From Candidatus Kuenenia stuttgartensis (lineage in GTDB: Bacteria > Planctomycetota > JAKEIC01 > DYIT01), in the NCBI GenBank assembly GCA_020723505.1, contig DYIT01000014.1:1-58039 (forward strand): DNA of 58,039 nucleotides. Direction: 5' to 3'. A model generated the notes under the pieces. It was not told the DNA's origin and did not search any database. It was given only the letters and a program-made list of their open reading frames with translations. The stretch's first letter is position 1, and each line of letters opens with the position of its first letter. The position numbers and the translations under genes are program-made. Positions 28,249-37,085 of the stretch are shown piece by piece.

Positions 28249-28289
28249 TGACTACATAGTCATAATACACCGGATTTTCCCGTTGGCAA
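28249..28289 (-). promoter_or_regulatory. Promoter of the tetR-kamA operon with palindromic operator at the start site
   Basis: Minus strand TTGCCA (28289-28284)-N16-TATTAT (28267-28262); palindrome TGACTA-CA-TAGTCA at 28249-28262. Confidence 0.65.
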
Positions 28290-28383
28290 CATTTTTCTGG
28301 GAAAAATCCGGAAATTTCCTCCGCTCGGGAGGACGGCCCCACCCCGCCGGCGACGACGGCTCCGAAAATCGCCCGGGAATTTG

Positions 28384-28389
28384 TATAAT
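28384..28389 (+). promoter_or_regulatory. -10 element for the divergent RimK-like gene
   Basis: TATAAT in gggaatttgTATAATacgcc; no clear -35. Confidence 0.45.
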
Positions 28390-28443
28390 ACGCCCTTTCG
28401 CGGCAGAAACGGGTCCCGGGTCGCTTCTTTGAGAGGACCGGCA

Positions 28444-29349
28444 TTGAGAGGATGGATTCTACACAAGAGCAACGGCTCCGAAGGCAGGCCGGAGTCCTAT
28501 TCCATACGCAGGTTCAAGGAGACCGCGGCCGCCAGCGGCATCGAAGTCAAAATCGTGAGGCCGGAGCAAATCGACCTCATCATCACGGGCGACGACCAGA
28601 AAAGCGTCCGGCTCGACGGGGAGGTCGTCCCTCTCCCCGACTTCCTCCTCCCTCGCATGGGCTCGGGAACCACGTACTTCGCCCTTGCCGTAATCAGGCA
28701 GCTCGAGCGCCTCCGCGTCAAGACCTTCAACAAGTCCTCGAGCATCGAGACCGTCAAGGACAAGCTCTACACCCAGCACGTCCTTGCCGCCTCCAACCTC
28801 CCCTTCGCGAAGACCATGCTGGTGAAGTTCCCGGTGGACGTGGACCTCGTCGAGAAGGTCCTCGACTTCCCGGTCGTCGTGAAAACCATCTCCGGGTCGC
28901 GCGGCGACGGCGTCTTCCTCTCCGAAGACAGGTCGAAGTTCGAGGATCTCATGAAGCTAATCAGGGCTTCGAAGAGCAACATCAACCTGATTCTCCAGGA
29001 GTTCGTGTCCTCTTCCTTCGGAAGGGATCTGCGAGTGATAACAATAGGCGGCCGGGCGGTCTGCTGCATGAAAAGGTCCTCGACCAGGGGTTCCTTCAAG
29101 GCCAATTTCTCCGCCGGAGGCTCGGTGGAGGCGTTCGACCTCACCCCGGAAATAGAATGGCTGGCCTCTGAGACCAGCAGGGTCTTCGACCTCGACATCG
29201 CGGGGATAGACCTGCTCTTCGACGGGGACCACTTCAAGATTTGCGAGGTCAACTCCTCTCCCGGCTTCAAGGGCATGGAACTCTGCCACAGCATCAACGT
29301 CCCCCGGGAGATATTCAACTACATCAGGCTGAGAATCGGGGCGTACTGA
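28444..29349 (+). CDS. RimK-like ATP-grasp ligase
   Basis: TTG start: (M)RGWILHKSNGSEGRPESYSIRRF...TYFALAVIRQLERLRVKTFNKSSSIETVKDKLYTQHVL...VVVKTISGSRGDGVFL...DLRVITIGGRAV...ICEVNSSPGFKGME. Confidence 0.88.
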   Translation: MRGWILHKSNGSEGRPESYSIRRFKETAAASGIEVKIVRPEQIDLIITGDDQKSVRLDGEVVPLPDFLLPRMGSGTTYFALAVIRQLERLRVKTFNKSSSIETVKDKLYTQHVLAASNLPFAKTMLVKFPVDVDLVEKVLDFPVVVKTISGSRGDGVFLSEDRSKFEDLMKLIRASKSNINLILQEFVSSSFGRDLRVITIGGRAVCCMKRSSTRGSFKANFSAGGSVEAFDLTPEIEWLASETSRVFDLDIAGIDLLFDGDHFKICEVNSSPGFKGMELCHSINVPREIFNYIRLRIGAY

Positions 29350-29388
29350 TTCCACGCGAAGCGGAAGGCCGCGTGCATCGCGTGGAAT
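29349..29388. repeat. 40-nt hairpin element (A family), copy 2a
   Basis: ATTCCACGCGAAGC-N12-GCATCGCGTGGAAT; begins on the A of the RimK-like TGA. Confidence 0.9.
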
Positions 29389-29407
29389 ATTCGCCCCCAC
29401 TCCCCTG

Positions 29408-29436
29408 CCCTCTCCCCCGAACTCGGGGGGAGAGGG
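29408..29436. repeat. B-family CCCTCTCCCCCG/CGGGGGGAGAGGG hairpin
   Basis: ccctctcccccgaactcggggggagaggg between the two A copies. Confidence 0.8.
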
Positions 29437-29456
29437 GGAACCGTCGGAGTTTCTTT

Positions 29457-29496
29457 ATTCCACGCGAAGCGGAAGGCCGCGTGCATCGCGTGGAAT
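29457..29496. repeat. 40-nt hairpin element (A family), copy 2b
   Basis: Identical over 40 nt to 29349-29388. Confidence 0.9.
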
Positions 29497-29504
29497 GCGC
29501 CGGG

Positions 29505-30773
29505 TCACTTCGCGGGACGCAGCGAGCTCAGGCTTTCCTGGACCTCGGCCATGCTCCGGAACCTGTTCGAAGGGTCGCGGGACATCATCTTCCCGACCGC
29601 TTCCGACAACCCCTGCGGCAGGGCCGGGTTCACCACGTTCAGCGGCGCGAGATCCACGTGCACCTGGGCCTTGAGTTTCAACGTAACCTTCCCCACTTCG
29701 TCATAGGGCTGCCTTCCCGCGCCGGCGAAATACAGAGTCGCTCCCAGCGAATAGATATCCCCGGAAAAGCTCGGAGCCTGGTACTGCGCAATGCTCTCGG
29801 GAGGCACGAACCCCGGCGTGCCCATGAACGTCCCCTCCTTCGTCAGCCGCTCATCGTCGATGGAGCATGCAAGCCCGAAGTCCACCAGCTTGTATTCCCC
29901 GGGGCCGCAGACGATTATGTTCCCGGGTTTCACGTCCCTGTGCATGAACCCCCGCCGGTGCATGTAGGCCAGACCCGACGAAATCTGCAGGCCCAGTTCG
30001 GCCAGTTCCTCTCCCGCCACCGCCCCATTCGCGCTTATCTCCTCCTCGAGGGTCCGCCTGGGGAGGCGTTCCATCGCGTAATAGTACACGTCTCCCGACG
30101 TCCCGACGTCGAAGACCTTGACGATGGACGGGTGCTCCATCTGCACCGCAATCCTCATCTCGCGGAGAAACCTGAGGACGTATTCCCTGTTCCCGGCCAT
30201 CACGGGATTCAGGACTTTCAAAGCCACCTCGGACCCGTATCCCAGATGCTGGGCAAGGTACACCGTCCCCATTCCGCCCGAGGCGATTTCACCGATGATT
30301 CCATACTTGCCGTTGTCTATCACCGCCCCGGGACCGATGTCCTCGATGCGCACCGCCCCCGACCTGCGTTCGGAATACCTGATGTTGTCCGGGCTTATCC
30401 TCTTGCCGAGCGCGACCTGGATTCTCTGCAAAAGGTCCGTGAAGTCGAACGGCTTGACTATGTAGTCTGTCGCCCCGGCCTTGAACGCCGAGGCTACGTC
30501 CGCCTCCTGCCCGAATCCGGACACGACTATCACCGGCAGCGTGGACGACGGGATTTGAGCCCTTATCCTTTTTATATACGCCATGCCGTCCATCACGGGC
30601 ATCCTCATGTCCGTCAGCACGACGTCCGGGACTTCGGAAAAGGTCTTCTGTATCCCCTCCATCGCGTTCGAAGCCGTAACGACCTCGTAGCCCTCCATCT
30701 CGAGGACCGACGTGATGAACACCCGTATGCTCTCCTCGTCGTCTATGGCGAGGACTTTGAGGGCCTTTTTCAT
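29505..30773 (-). CDS. Response-regulator receiver domain fused to Hanks-type Ser/Thr kinase
   Basis: REC: KVLAIDDEESIRVFI...DVVLTDMRMPVMDG...PVIVVSGFG...YIVKPFDF; kinase: GEIASGGMGTVYLAQ, VALKVL, HRDVKPGNI, LVDFGLA, GTPGFVPPE. Confidence 0.93.
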   Translation of the reverse strand: MKKALKVLAIDDEESIRVFITSVLEMEGYEVVTASNAMEGIQKTFSEVPDVVLTDMRMPVMDGMAYIKRIRAQIPSSTLPVIVVSGFGQEADVASAFKAGATDYIVKPFDFTDLLQRIQVALGKRISPDNIRYSERRSGAVRIEDIGPGAVIDNGKYGIIGEIASGGMGTVYLAQHLGYGSEVALKVLNPVMAGNREYVLRFLREMRIAVQMEHPSIVKVFDVGTSGDVYYYAMERLPRRTLEEEISANGAVAGEELAELGLQISSGLAYMHRRGFMHRDVKPGNIIVCGPGEYKLVDFGLACSIDDERLTKEGTFMGTPGFVPPESIAQYQAPSFSGDIYSLGATLYFAGAGRQPYDEVGKVTLKLKAQVHVDLAPLNVVNPALPQGLSEAVGKMMSRDPSNRFRSMAEVQESLSSLRPAK

Positions 30774-31597
30774 ATGCACAGCTCAATCCCCACCGGGCAA
30801 TGGTCCGATCCGAGGACCTTGTCCAGGATGAAAGCCGACTTCACTTTGCCCGCGATTTCGCCGGATGCGAAGAAATAGTCGAGACGCCAGCCCACGTTCC
30901 TCGGCCTCGCGCGGGTCCTTTGGTCCCACCAGGTGTACGCGCCTTCAGTACCGGGATGAAAGACCCTGAACGTGTCCGCGTAGCCGCTCGCCGTGAACTT
31001 GTCCAGCCAGGCCCGCTCCTCGGGGAGGAAACCGGTGGAACCCCGGTTCTCCGCAGGCCTCGCAAGATCAATTTCCCTGTGGGCGGTGTTGAAGTCGCCG
31101 CAGACGATCACGCCCTCCCCGCGGCGCCGCCTGCGCTCGCATGCGTCGAGGAGGGCGTCCGAAAAATCCAGCTTGAAAGGCACCCTGCTCAGGTCGGACC
31201 GGCCGTTGGGAACGTACACGTTCACGAGCGTGAAACCGGGGTATCTGAGGAACATGGCGCGGCCTTCAACGTCGAACCTCGCGTCGCCGAGCCCCATCCA
31301 AGCCTCGACCGGCTCGATTTTCGAGAAGACCGCCGTGCCGCTGTAGCCCTTGCGCTCCGCGGAATGGAAATACGACCGGTAGCCATCAGACGATGCAAGG
31401 CCGGGAGGGAACTGCTCCGGAGAAGCCTTGGTCTCCTGGAGGCATGCCACGTCGGGCGATGTCCCTGAAAGGAATCCGGCCAATCCCTTGCCGGCAGCCG
31501 CCCTGATCCCGTTCACGTTCCAGGAAACCAGCGTCAGCCGGCCCGGGATCGGAGACTTCAGATCGGCTTTCTTCAAGTTCCCCCGCCTCCTTTCCAA
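30770..31597 (-). CDS. xthA: Exodeoxyribonuclease III (AP endonuclease)
   Basis: LVSWNVNGIRAAAGKGL, CLQETKA, GYSGTAVFSK, VNVYVPNG, VCGDFNTAHREIDLARP, GWRLDYFF, LGSDHCPVGIEL. Confidence 0.95.
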   Translation of the reverse strand: MERRRGNLKKADLKSPIPGRLTLVSWNVNGIRAAAGKGLAGFLSGTSPDVACLQETKASPEQFPPGLASSDGYRSYFHSAERKGYSGTAVFSKIEPVEAWMGLGDARFDVEGRAMFLRYPGFTLVNVYVPNGRSDLSRVPFKLDFSDALLDACERRRRRGEGVIVCGDFNTAHREIDLARPAENRGSTGFLPEERAWLDKFTASGYADTFRVFHPGTEGAYTWWDQRTRARPRNVGWRLDYFFASGEIAGKVKSAFILDKVLGSDHCPVGIELCI

Positions 31598-31624
31598 TCG
31601 TCCGGATTCCGATGCCGCTTCGCC

Positions 31625-32335
31625 TCATCCAGAAGCCGCGGCGATTTCCGCCGACACCGCCTCGTCCCCGCGCCACAGCTGCGAAACCGCCTCGAAATCC
31701 GCGAAGTCTATCCCTTCGTCCTTGCAGGCCTTGCGCCTCTCCGCATCCGCCGCCGCGTTGTCGCCGCCCGCCTTTTTCCGGGCGCCGGATTCCATCCCGA
31801 CGTACCGCTCGAGCGGCACCGCGGTCACCGCGGCATAGTATCGTTCGATTCTGGCTAGTATCTCGCCGTCCGTCTCGGAATCGCCCGCCCAGATGCGCTC
31901 GGCGGCTTTGAACGACGCGGGATTCACGTCCCACTGCCTGCAGAGCGCGGCCGTTTCCTCGTTGAAGTCCCTTTTCCTTGCGCGGGATCGGGCGTACGCC
32001 GCGGCCCTGAAAAGGACGTACTTCGTCCTCCCCATGTCCCCCCTCGCCCTCAGAAGGGCCTGCATTCCCGCGTTAACCTCGGAAGCCGTCTCCTCCGAAA
32101 ACCATTCCGCCTCGGCCCTCTTCCAGTCGTCCTCGTCGCGGCCGAGCATGCGGTACACGGCCAGGAGCTCGGACCTCACAGGAGTGTCCTTTTCGAACGC
32201 CCTGAGGGAGGCCACAATCCACGCGTCCACGTATTCCTTGCGGGATACACCCCCCGAACAGGACGGCAGGACCGGCATGAGACAGCCTGCGGCCGCGGCC
32301 ATGACGAAAACCCTGCTCTTAAGCGCGATGCCCAT
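31625..32335 (-). CDS. Hypothetical lipoprotein
   Basis: MGIALKSRVFVMAAAAGCLMPVLPSCSGG lipobox; alpha-helical body. Confidence 0.65.
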   Translation of the reverse strand: MGIALKSRVFVMAAAAGCLMPVLPSCSGGVSRKEYVDAWIVASLRAFEKDTPVRSELLAVYRMLGRDEDDWKRAEAEWFSEETASEVNAGMQALLRARGDMGRTKYVLFRAAAYARSRARKRDFNEETAALCRQWDVNPASFKAAERIWAGDSETDGEILARIERYYAAVTAVPLERYVGMESGARKKAGGDNAAADAERRKACKDEGIDFADFEAVSQLWRGDEAVSAEIAAASG

Positions 32336-32473
32336 GGCAGCCATGATATCAGGCCGGCTTCGACCGGCCAAGGAGGATCCGCGCGAACCGGTTTTTCTTC
32401 AAGAATCGCACCCGGCGGAACGATAAACGGCATGGTGAAGGGCAGGAAATGCCCATAGCGGCGGGAGGGAGCC

Positions 32474-33637
32474 TTGTTCAGGATTCTAATCTGCAAAGAC
32501 TGCGGCGAACGCTACGACGCTTCAGGCCTATCCAGCGGCGGAAGTTTCAAATGCGCGGGTTGCGGAAGGACGATTTCGCCCGAAATCCGAGTGCTCAAGC
32601 ACCTGTTCGGTCCTGATGAGGAGAATGCCGAATCCGGGGAGTCGCCCGCTTCCGGTACATGCTCCTCTGCATGGCAGGAGAAGCTCATCGGGCCGTACAG
32701 GGTTCTTTCCGAAGTCGCAAGAGGCGGAATGGGCGTCGTCTACCGCTGCAAGCATGTCGAAGACGGTGAAACCGTGGCATTGAAGGTCCTGCAGTCGCCC
32801 AGGCGGTCCGGCAGGAACATGGTCCAGCGGTTCCGGCACGAAGCGCGCCTCACCGCGGGCCTCAGCCATCCCAACATCATACCCATATATGACATAGGGC
32901 ACGACGGGCCCCTTCATTATTTCTCCATGAAATACGTCGAGGGAACCACGCTGGACTGCCGCATGAGCGAGGCGGGCTTCAGCATTATGGACGGGATAGC
33001 ATGGCTCGCCAAGACCGCACGGGCCATGGACTACATGCACCAGAAGGGGGTGGTCCACAGGGACGTGAAACCGGGCAACATAATCCTGGACCGCGACGGA
33101 GAGCCGTACTTAATCGATTTCGGCCTCGCCAAGAGCATCGAGTCGCCCCTGCACATGACGAAACCGGGCATTGCCATGGGGACACCAGCCTACATGTCGC
33201 CCGAGCAGGCCGAGGGCGACAGGAAAATAGACGGCAGGGCCGACGTATATTCGCTCGGAGCCGTTCTGTTCGAGATGATAACCGGCGAACCGCCCTTCAA
33301 GGGCGAGAGCCTTATGGAAACGATGCTGATGGTCGTGTCGGACATGGCGCCGTGCCTCAGGAAGTACAAGCCGGACGTGAATCCGCGGCTCGAGGCCGTC
33401 TGCCTCAAGGCCCTCCAGAAGAACCGGGACAGGCGGTACCAGACGGCAAGCGCATTCGCCGAAGACCTCGAAAGAATCGTCGAGGGCAAGCCGGTCGCGG
33501 CCAGGCCGCAGACGCTCAGGGACAAGGTCCGCGAGAACATCAGGCGCTACAAATATCCCGGGCTGCTCTTCATGGCTTCGATGGCCGGCGGCTTCGCCGC
33601 GCTCGCCTCCGTGATGGCCATTGCGGGAAGGCTTTAG
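32474..33637 (+). CDS. Zinc-ribbon Hanks-type Ser/Thr kinase with C-terminal TM segment
   Basis: N-term CKDCGERYDASGLSSGGSFKCAGCGR; GGMGVVYRCKH, VALKVL, HRDVKPGNIIL, LIDFGLAK, GTPAYMSPEQ; C-terminal TM. Confidence 0.93.
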   Translation: MFRILICKDCGERYDASGLSSGGSFKCAGCGRTISPEIRVLKHLFGPDEENAESGESPASGTCSSAWQEKLIGPYRVLSEVARGGMGVVYRCKHVEDGETVALKVLQSPRRSGRNMVQRFRHEARLTAGLSHPNIIPIYDIGHDGPLHYFSMKYVEGTTLDCRMSEAGFSIMDGIAWLAKTARAMDYMHQKGVVHRDVKPGNIILDRDGEPYLIDFGLAKSIESPLHMTKPGIAMGTPAYMSPEQAEGDRKIDGRADVYSLGAVLFEMITGEPPFKGESLMETMLMVVSDMAPCLRKYKPDVNPRLEAVCLKALQKNRDRRYQTASAFAEDLERIVEGKPVAARPQTLRDKVRENIRRYKYPGLLFMASMAGGFAALASVMAIAGRL

Positions 33638-33783
33638 CGGCCAAATCCAATCCGGCAGAGCAAGTTCCTTCCATCGCCGCCTTGCCGTGTCAGTAATATA
33701 CCCGCGGCTCCCACAGGGCGTGTTTCCATACTGCGGGCTTCGCCGGGTCGAATCGACGGCTCGCGGCCCTCTGCCCACGGTTT

Positions 33784-34548
33784 CTATTGGGTTGAGCCTG
33801 GCATGTCCGGGACGTCCTGCTTTTTCTCGGAGGCGCTCAGGATCTTCTCGGCCATTCTCCTGCCCATCTGCTGGGCCTGGGCGAGCAGGCTCTGGTTGTA
33901 CAGGAAGTCCTTCTTCGGAGACTTGCCTTCCACCTTGAGCCGCTGATAAAGCTTCTCGAGATCCCTGTCGTTCTTGAGCACCTGCCCCTCCATCGCGAGG
34001 CCCTTGCAAACCAGCGTATCGACCTTGCGCTCCCTCATGTATGAGAGGTTGGAGGCCAGGAAGTTGATGAGATCCCTGACTCCGTCGCACCCGAACTCCG
34101 CAAGCCCGCCCATGACCATCACCAGCGCGTATTCCTTGTCCGTGGGGAATCGAGCCTCGTGGGCGAGCCCGTCGCCGGACGAGGTCAGCGTGACGTGCAT
34201 CAAGGACCTGAACCTGTCTATGAGGAGCTTCAGGACCCCGGTCATGGAGAAGAAATAGATTGGGGTCGCGAAGAGCATTCCCGATGCCTTCCCGATCTTC
34301 TCGGCGATATCCGGCCAGTCGTCTCCCTTGATTGTGCACCTTCCCACGACGTTGCATCGCAGGCATCCCGTGCAGGGCTTTATATCAAGGTCCGACGCGT
34401 TGATGATCTCTGCGCGGACGCCAGCCTCCTCGACGCCCTTTGCAAAGCATGCGGTCAGGGCTGCCGTGTTCCCGTTCTTCCTGGGGCTTCCCTGGAAGCA
34501 TAGCACGAACCGCCCGGCCGGCTCCGGAATTGCTGGGGATTCGCCCAT
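33784..34548 (-). CDS. NADPH-dependent FMN reductase/flavodoxin-like protein
   Basis: VLCFQGSPRKNGNTAALT...PCTGCLRCNVVGRCTIKGDDW...ATPIYFFSMTGVLKLLIDRFRSL. Confidence 0.9.
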   Translation of the reverse strand: MGESPAIPEPAGRFVLCFQGSPRKNGNTAALTACFAKGVEEAGVRAEIINASDLDIKPCTGCLRCNVVGRCTIKGDDWPDIAEKIGKASGMLFATPIYFFSMTGVLKLLIDRFRSLMHVTLTSSGDGLAHEARFPTDKEYALVMVMGGLAEFGCDGVRDLINFLASNLSYMRERKVDTLVCKGLAMEGQVLKNDRDLEKLYQRLKVEGKSPKKDFLYNQSLLAQAQQMGRRMAEKILSASEKKQDVPDMPGSTQ

Positions 34549-34790
34549 GCCGCTATTCTAACAGCTTCTTGACTTTGGCCCCAATAATATTAAGATCAAT
34601 GGTTCGAGACCCGTCGTCGACCCGGATCATCGGCATGTGATTGCGGGTTTTCCGGGAGCCGGGCGCGCGAGCGGCTCCGGAAGCCGACTGCTCCGGCCGG
34701 CCGTCGATTTCCGGTGCCGCCTGGAAAGGCAGGGCGCGGACAGCCTCGCGCACAACCCAATCCCAAGCAGGGATCAGTGGAGGTTCAATC

Positions 34791-37061
34791 ATGGACGGAG
34801 GAAAATCCGGGATCCTCTCTGTTATTCTCCTCGTCGGCATCCTCGTTATCTCCCTGTTCGCCGTGGCGCAGAAGAACAGGACCGAGGACAGGCTAAAGAA
34901 GATAAACGAATCCCTGACGTCGATGGAGGACGAGCTCAAGAAGAACATCAGGGACGTATCGCAGATGAAGGGCGATTTCGGCTCAATCACCGACAATTTC
35001 CGGGAATCCAAGCTCAATCTCAAGGATCTCGAGACCGAGAGCAAGGTGCTCGGAACCCGTTTCGAGTCGGTGACCGGCAGCATGGAGAAGCTCGCCGCGG
35101 AAATCAGGGAACTCGCGAAGGAAGTCAACTCAATCGAAATCCGCGCAGCGAGAGCCGAGGAAACCGCCGGGAAATCCTCGAAGAACGGAGACGAGGCCGG
35201 CGAGAGGAAAGGGACGGATTCGTCCGGCAAGCCCGGCGACGGCGTGAGCGCGGGCTCCGACGGCACGGGCGGACGAGCCGGAAGCCGTCCGAAATCGCCG
35301 TGGGGGCCGCAGGGGCCCACGAGGGACGAGGCGGACAGGCTCTGGGAACCGGACGCGAACGGTATTGTGCGCCCGGTCATCGACGACTACACCGCCGGGG
35401 AATACAACCCTGCCCTCAACGGCGGCACTCTCATGGCCATGCTCGGCACGGATCCCAAGGGATTCAACCCGCTCACCGAGAACAGCGACGACGTCTCCTA
35501 CCTCCAGAGCTACTGCTGGCCCAGCCTCTGCGGGCGGCTCCGGTTGAGGCCGGAGATATGGGTCTACGACCTTGCCGAATCCTGCGAGATTTCCGACGAC
35601 TTCAAGGTCTATACCTTCCGCGTAAGGAAGGGAGTCAAGTGGCAGAAGCCCATCGCCAATTATGCGGACCAGAAGTACGCATGGCTCAGGGACGCGGACC
35701 GGGAGGTCACGGCACGTGACTTCCAGTTCTTCTTCGAGATGATGATGAACCAGCAGGTCCAGTGCACGCACGCGAGGAACTACTACCAGGACATAGAGAA
35801 AGTCGAGGTCCTCGACCGCTACAGCCTCCGGATTACGTGGAAGCGCAAGGTCTACCAGTCCATCACCGTAAGCCTCGGGTTCCAGCCCCTTGCCGAGTTC
35901 CTCTACGCATACGACGAGAACGGGAACAGGTTCCCGGACGAGTCAATCGGCCTCGATTTCAATACCCACTGGTACAACAACAAAATCATCAGCTGCGGGC
36001 AGTTCCTGTTCCATGAATGGAACCACGGGGTGTCCGTCACGCTCGTCAAGAATCCCGATTACTACGGAAGGCCGGCCAATATAGAGAAGATTGTATACAT
36101 GATTATCCGCGAGGATGACCAGGCGCTGCTCAATATAAAGAACCACGAGGTCCAGATAAGCGGCATCCGGATGGCCCAGTACAAGCAGGAGGTCATCGAG
36201 AAGGGCGACAAGAGCATGTTCTTCAAGCGCGGCGAAGAGCCGGTGGGAAACCAGAAAATCATGTACGACTTCTACGACAGGTTCGGCTACTACTACTTCG
36301 GCTGGAACCTGGAGAACCCCAAGTTCAAGGACAAGAGGGTCCGGAATGCGCTGACCTACGCCTGTCCGAGGAGGAAGATACTCCAGGAAATCTGGGTGGG
36401 GCTCGGCGAAGTCGTCACGGGCGAGGCCTATTACAGGCATCCGTACTACAACCCCAACATCAAGGAGCACCCCTACGACCTCGAGAAGGCCAAGCAGCTC
36501 CTCTCCGAGGCCGGATGGTTCGACACGGACGGCAACGGGATACTCGACAAGATTATCGAGGACAAGAAGGTCGAGTTCGAATTCAAGCTCCTCCTGTACG
36601 GCAACTCCAAGGAATGGCAGTCCACTGCCGACGCCTACAAGGAAAGCCTGAGAAAGATTGGAATCACCCTGAACGTCGAGGTGCTTGACTGGGCGCTCAT
36701 GCAGGAGAAGATGGAAGCGAGAGAATTCGAAGCCTATTCCGGCGGTTGGGCTCTGGCCTGGGAAGTGGACCCGTACCAGATTTGGCATTCATCCCAGGCG
36801 AACGAGCCCAAGTCCTCCAACATGGTCAGCTTCAGGAACGCAGAGGCCGACAAAATCATCGAGGAGGGGAGGGTGACCTTCAGCGAGGCCAGGCGGCGCG
36901 AGATTTTCTGGCGCTTCCACGAAATCGTACATGATGAGCAGCCGTACACGTTCCTCTTCTGCCTGAAAGCCATACCGGTCTGGTGGCAGGAGGTGAAGGG
37001 CGTGCAGTTCTCGCTCATACGGCCCCAGAGTTTCAAGGGCAACTGGTACCTGAACAGGTAG
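34791..37061 (+). CDS. ABC oligopeptide transporter substrate-binding protein (SBP_bac_5) with N-terminal TM anchor and coiled coil
   Basis: TM + heptad-like N-term (MDGGKSGILSVILLVGILVISLFAVAQKNRTEDRLKKINESL...) then SBP family-5 body (GGTLMAMLGTDPKGFNPLTENS...FKVYTFRVRKGVKW...); GTGGAGG SD. Confidence 0.85.
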   Translation: MDGGKSGILSVILLVGILVISLFAVAQKNRTEDRLKKINESLTSMEDELKKNIRDVSQMKGDFGSITDNFRESKLNLKDLETESKVLGTRFESVTGSMEKLAAEIRELAKEVNSIEIRAARAEETAGKSSKNGDEAGERKGTDSSGKPGDGVSAGSDGTGGRAGSRPKSPWGPQGPTRDEADRLWEPDANGIVRPVIDDYTAGEYNPALNGGTLMAMLGTDPKGFNPLTENSDDVSYLQSYCWPSLCGRLRLRPEIWVYDLAESCEISDDFKVYTFRVRKGVKWQKPIANYADQKYAWLRDADREVTARDFQFFFEMMMNQQVQCTHARNYYQDIEKVEVLDRYSLRITWKRKVYQSITVSLGFQPLAEFLYAYDENGNRFPDESIGLDFNTHWYNNKIISCGQFLFHEWNHGVSVTLVKNPDYYGRPANIEKIVYMIIREDDQALLNIKNHEVQISGIRMAQYKQEVIEKGDKSMFFKRGEEPVGNQKIMYDFYDRFGYYYFGWNLENPKFKDKRVRNALTYACPRRKILQEIWVGLGEVVTGEAYYRHPYYNPNIKEHPYDLEKAKQLLSEAGWFDTDGNGILDKIIEDKKVEFEFKLLLYGNSKEWQSTADAYKESLRKIGITLNVEVLDWALMQEKMEAREFEAYSGGWALAWEVDPYQIWHSSQANEPKSSNMVSFRNAEADKIIEEGRVTFSEARRREIFWRFHEIVHDEQPYTFLFCLKAIPVWWQEVKGVQFSLIRPQSFKGNWYLNR

Positions 37062-37085
37062 CATGGACGCAAGGCGGCGGACGCG

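Noticed and set aside
28444-29349. RimK-like gene starting at the TTG at 28381 as in the ORF track
   Set aside because: The -10 TATAAT lies inside that extension, and homology-like N-terminus RGWILHKSNGSE begins at TTG 28444.
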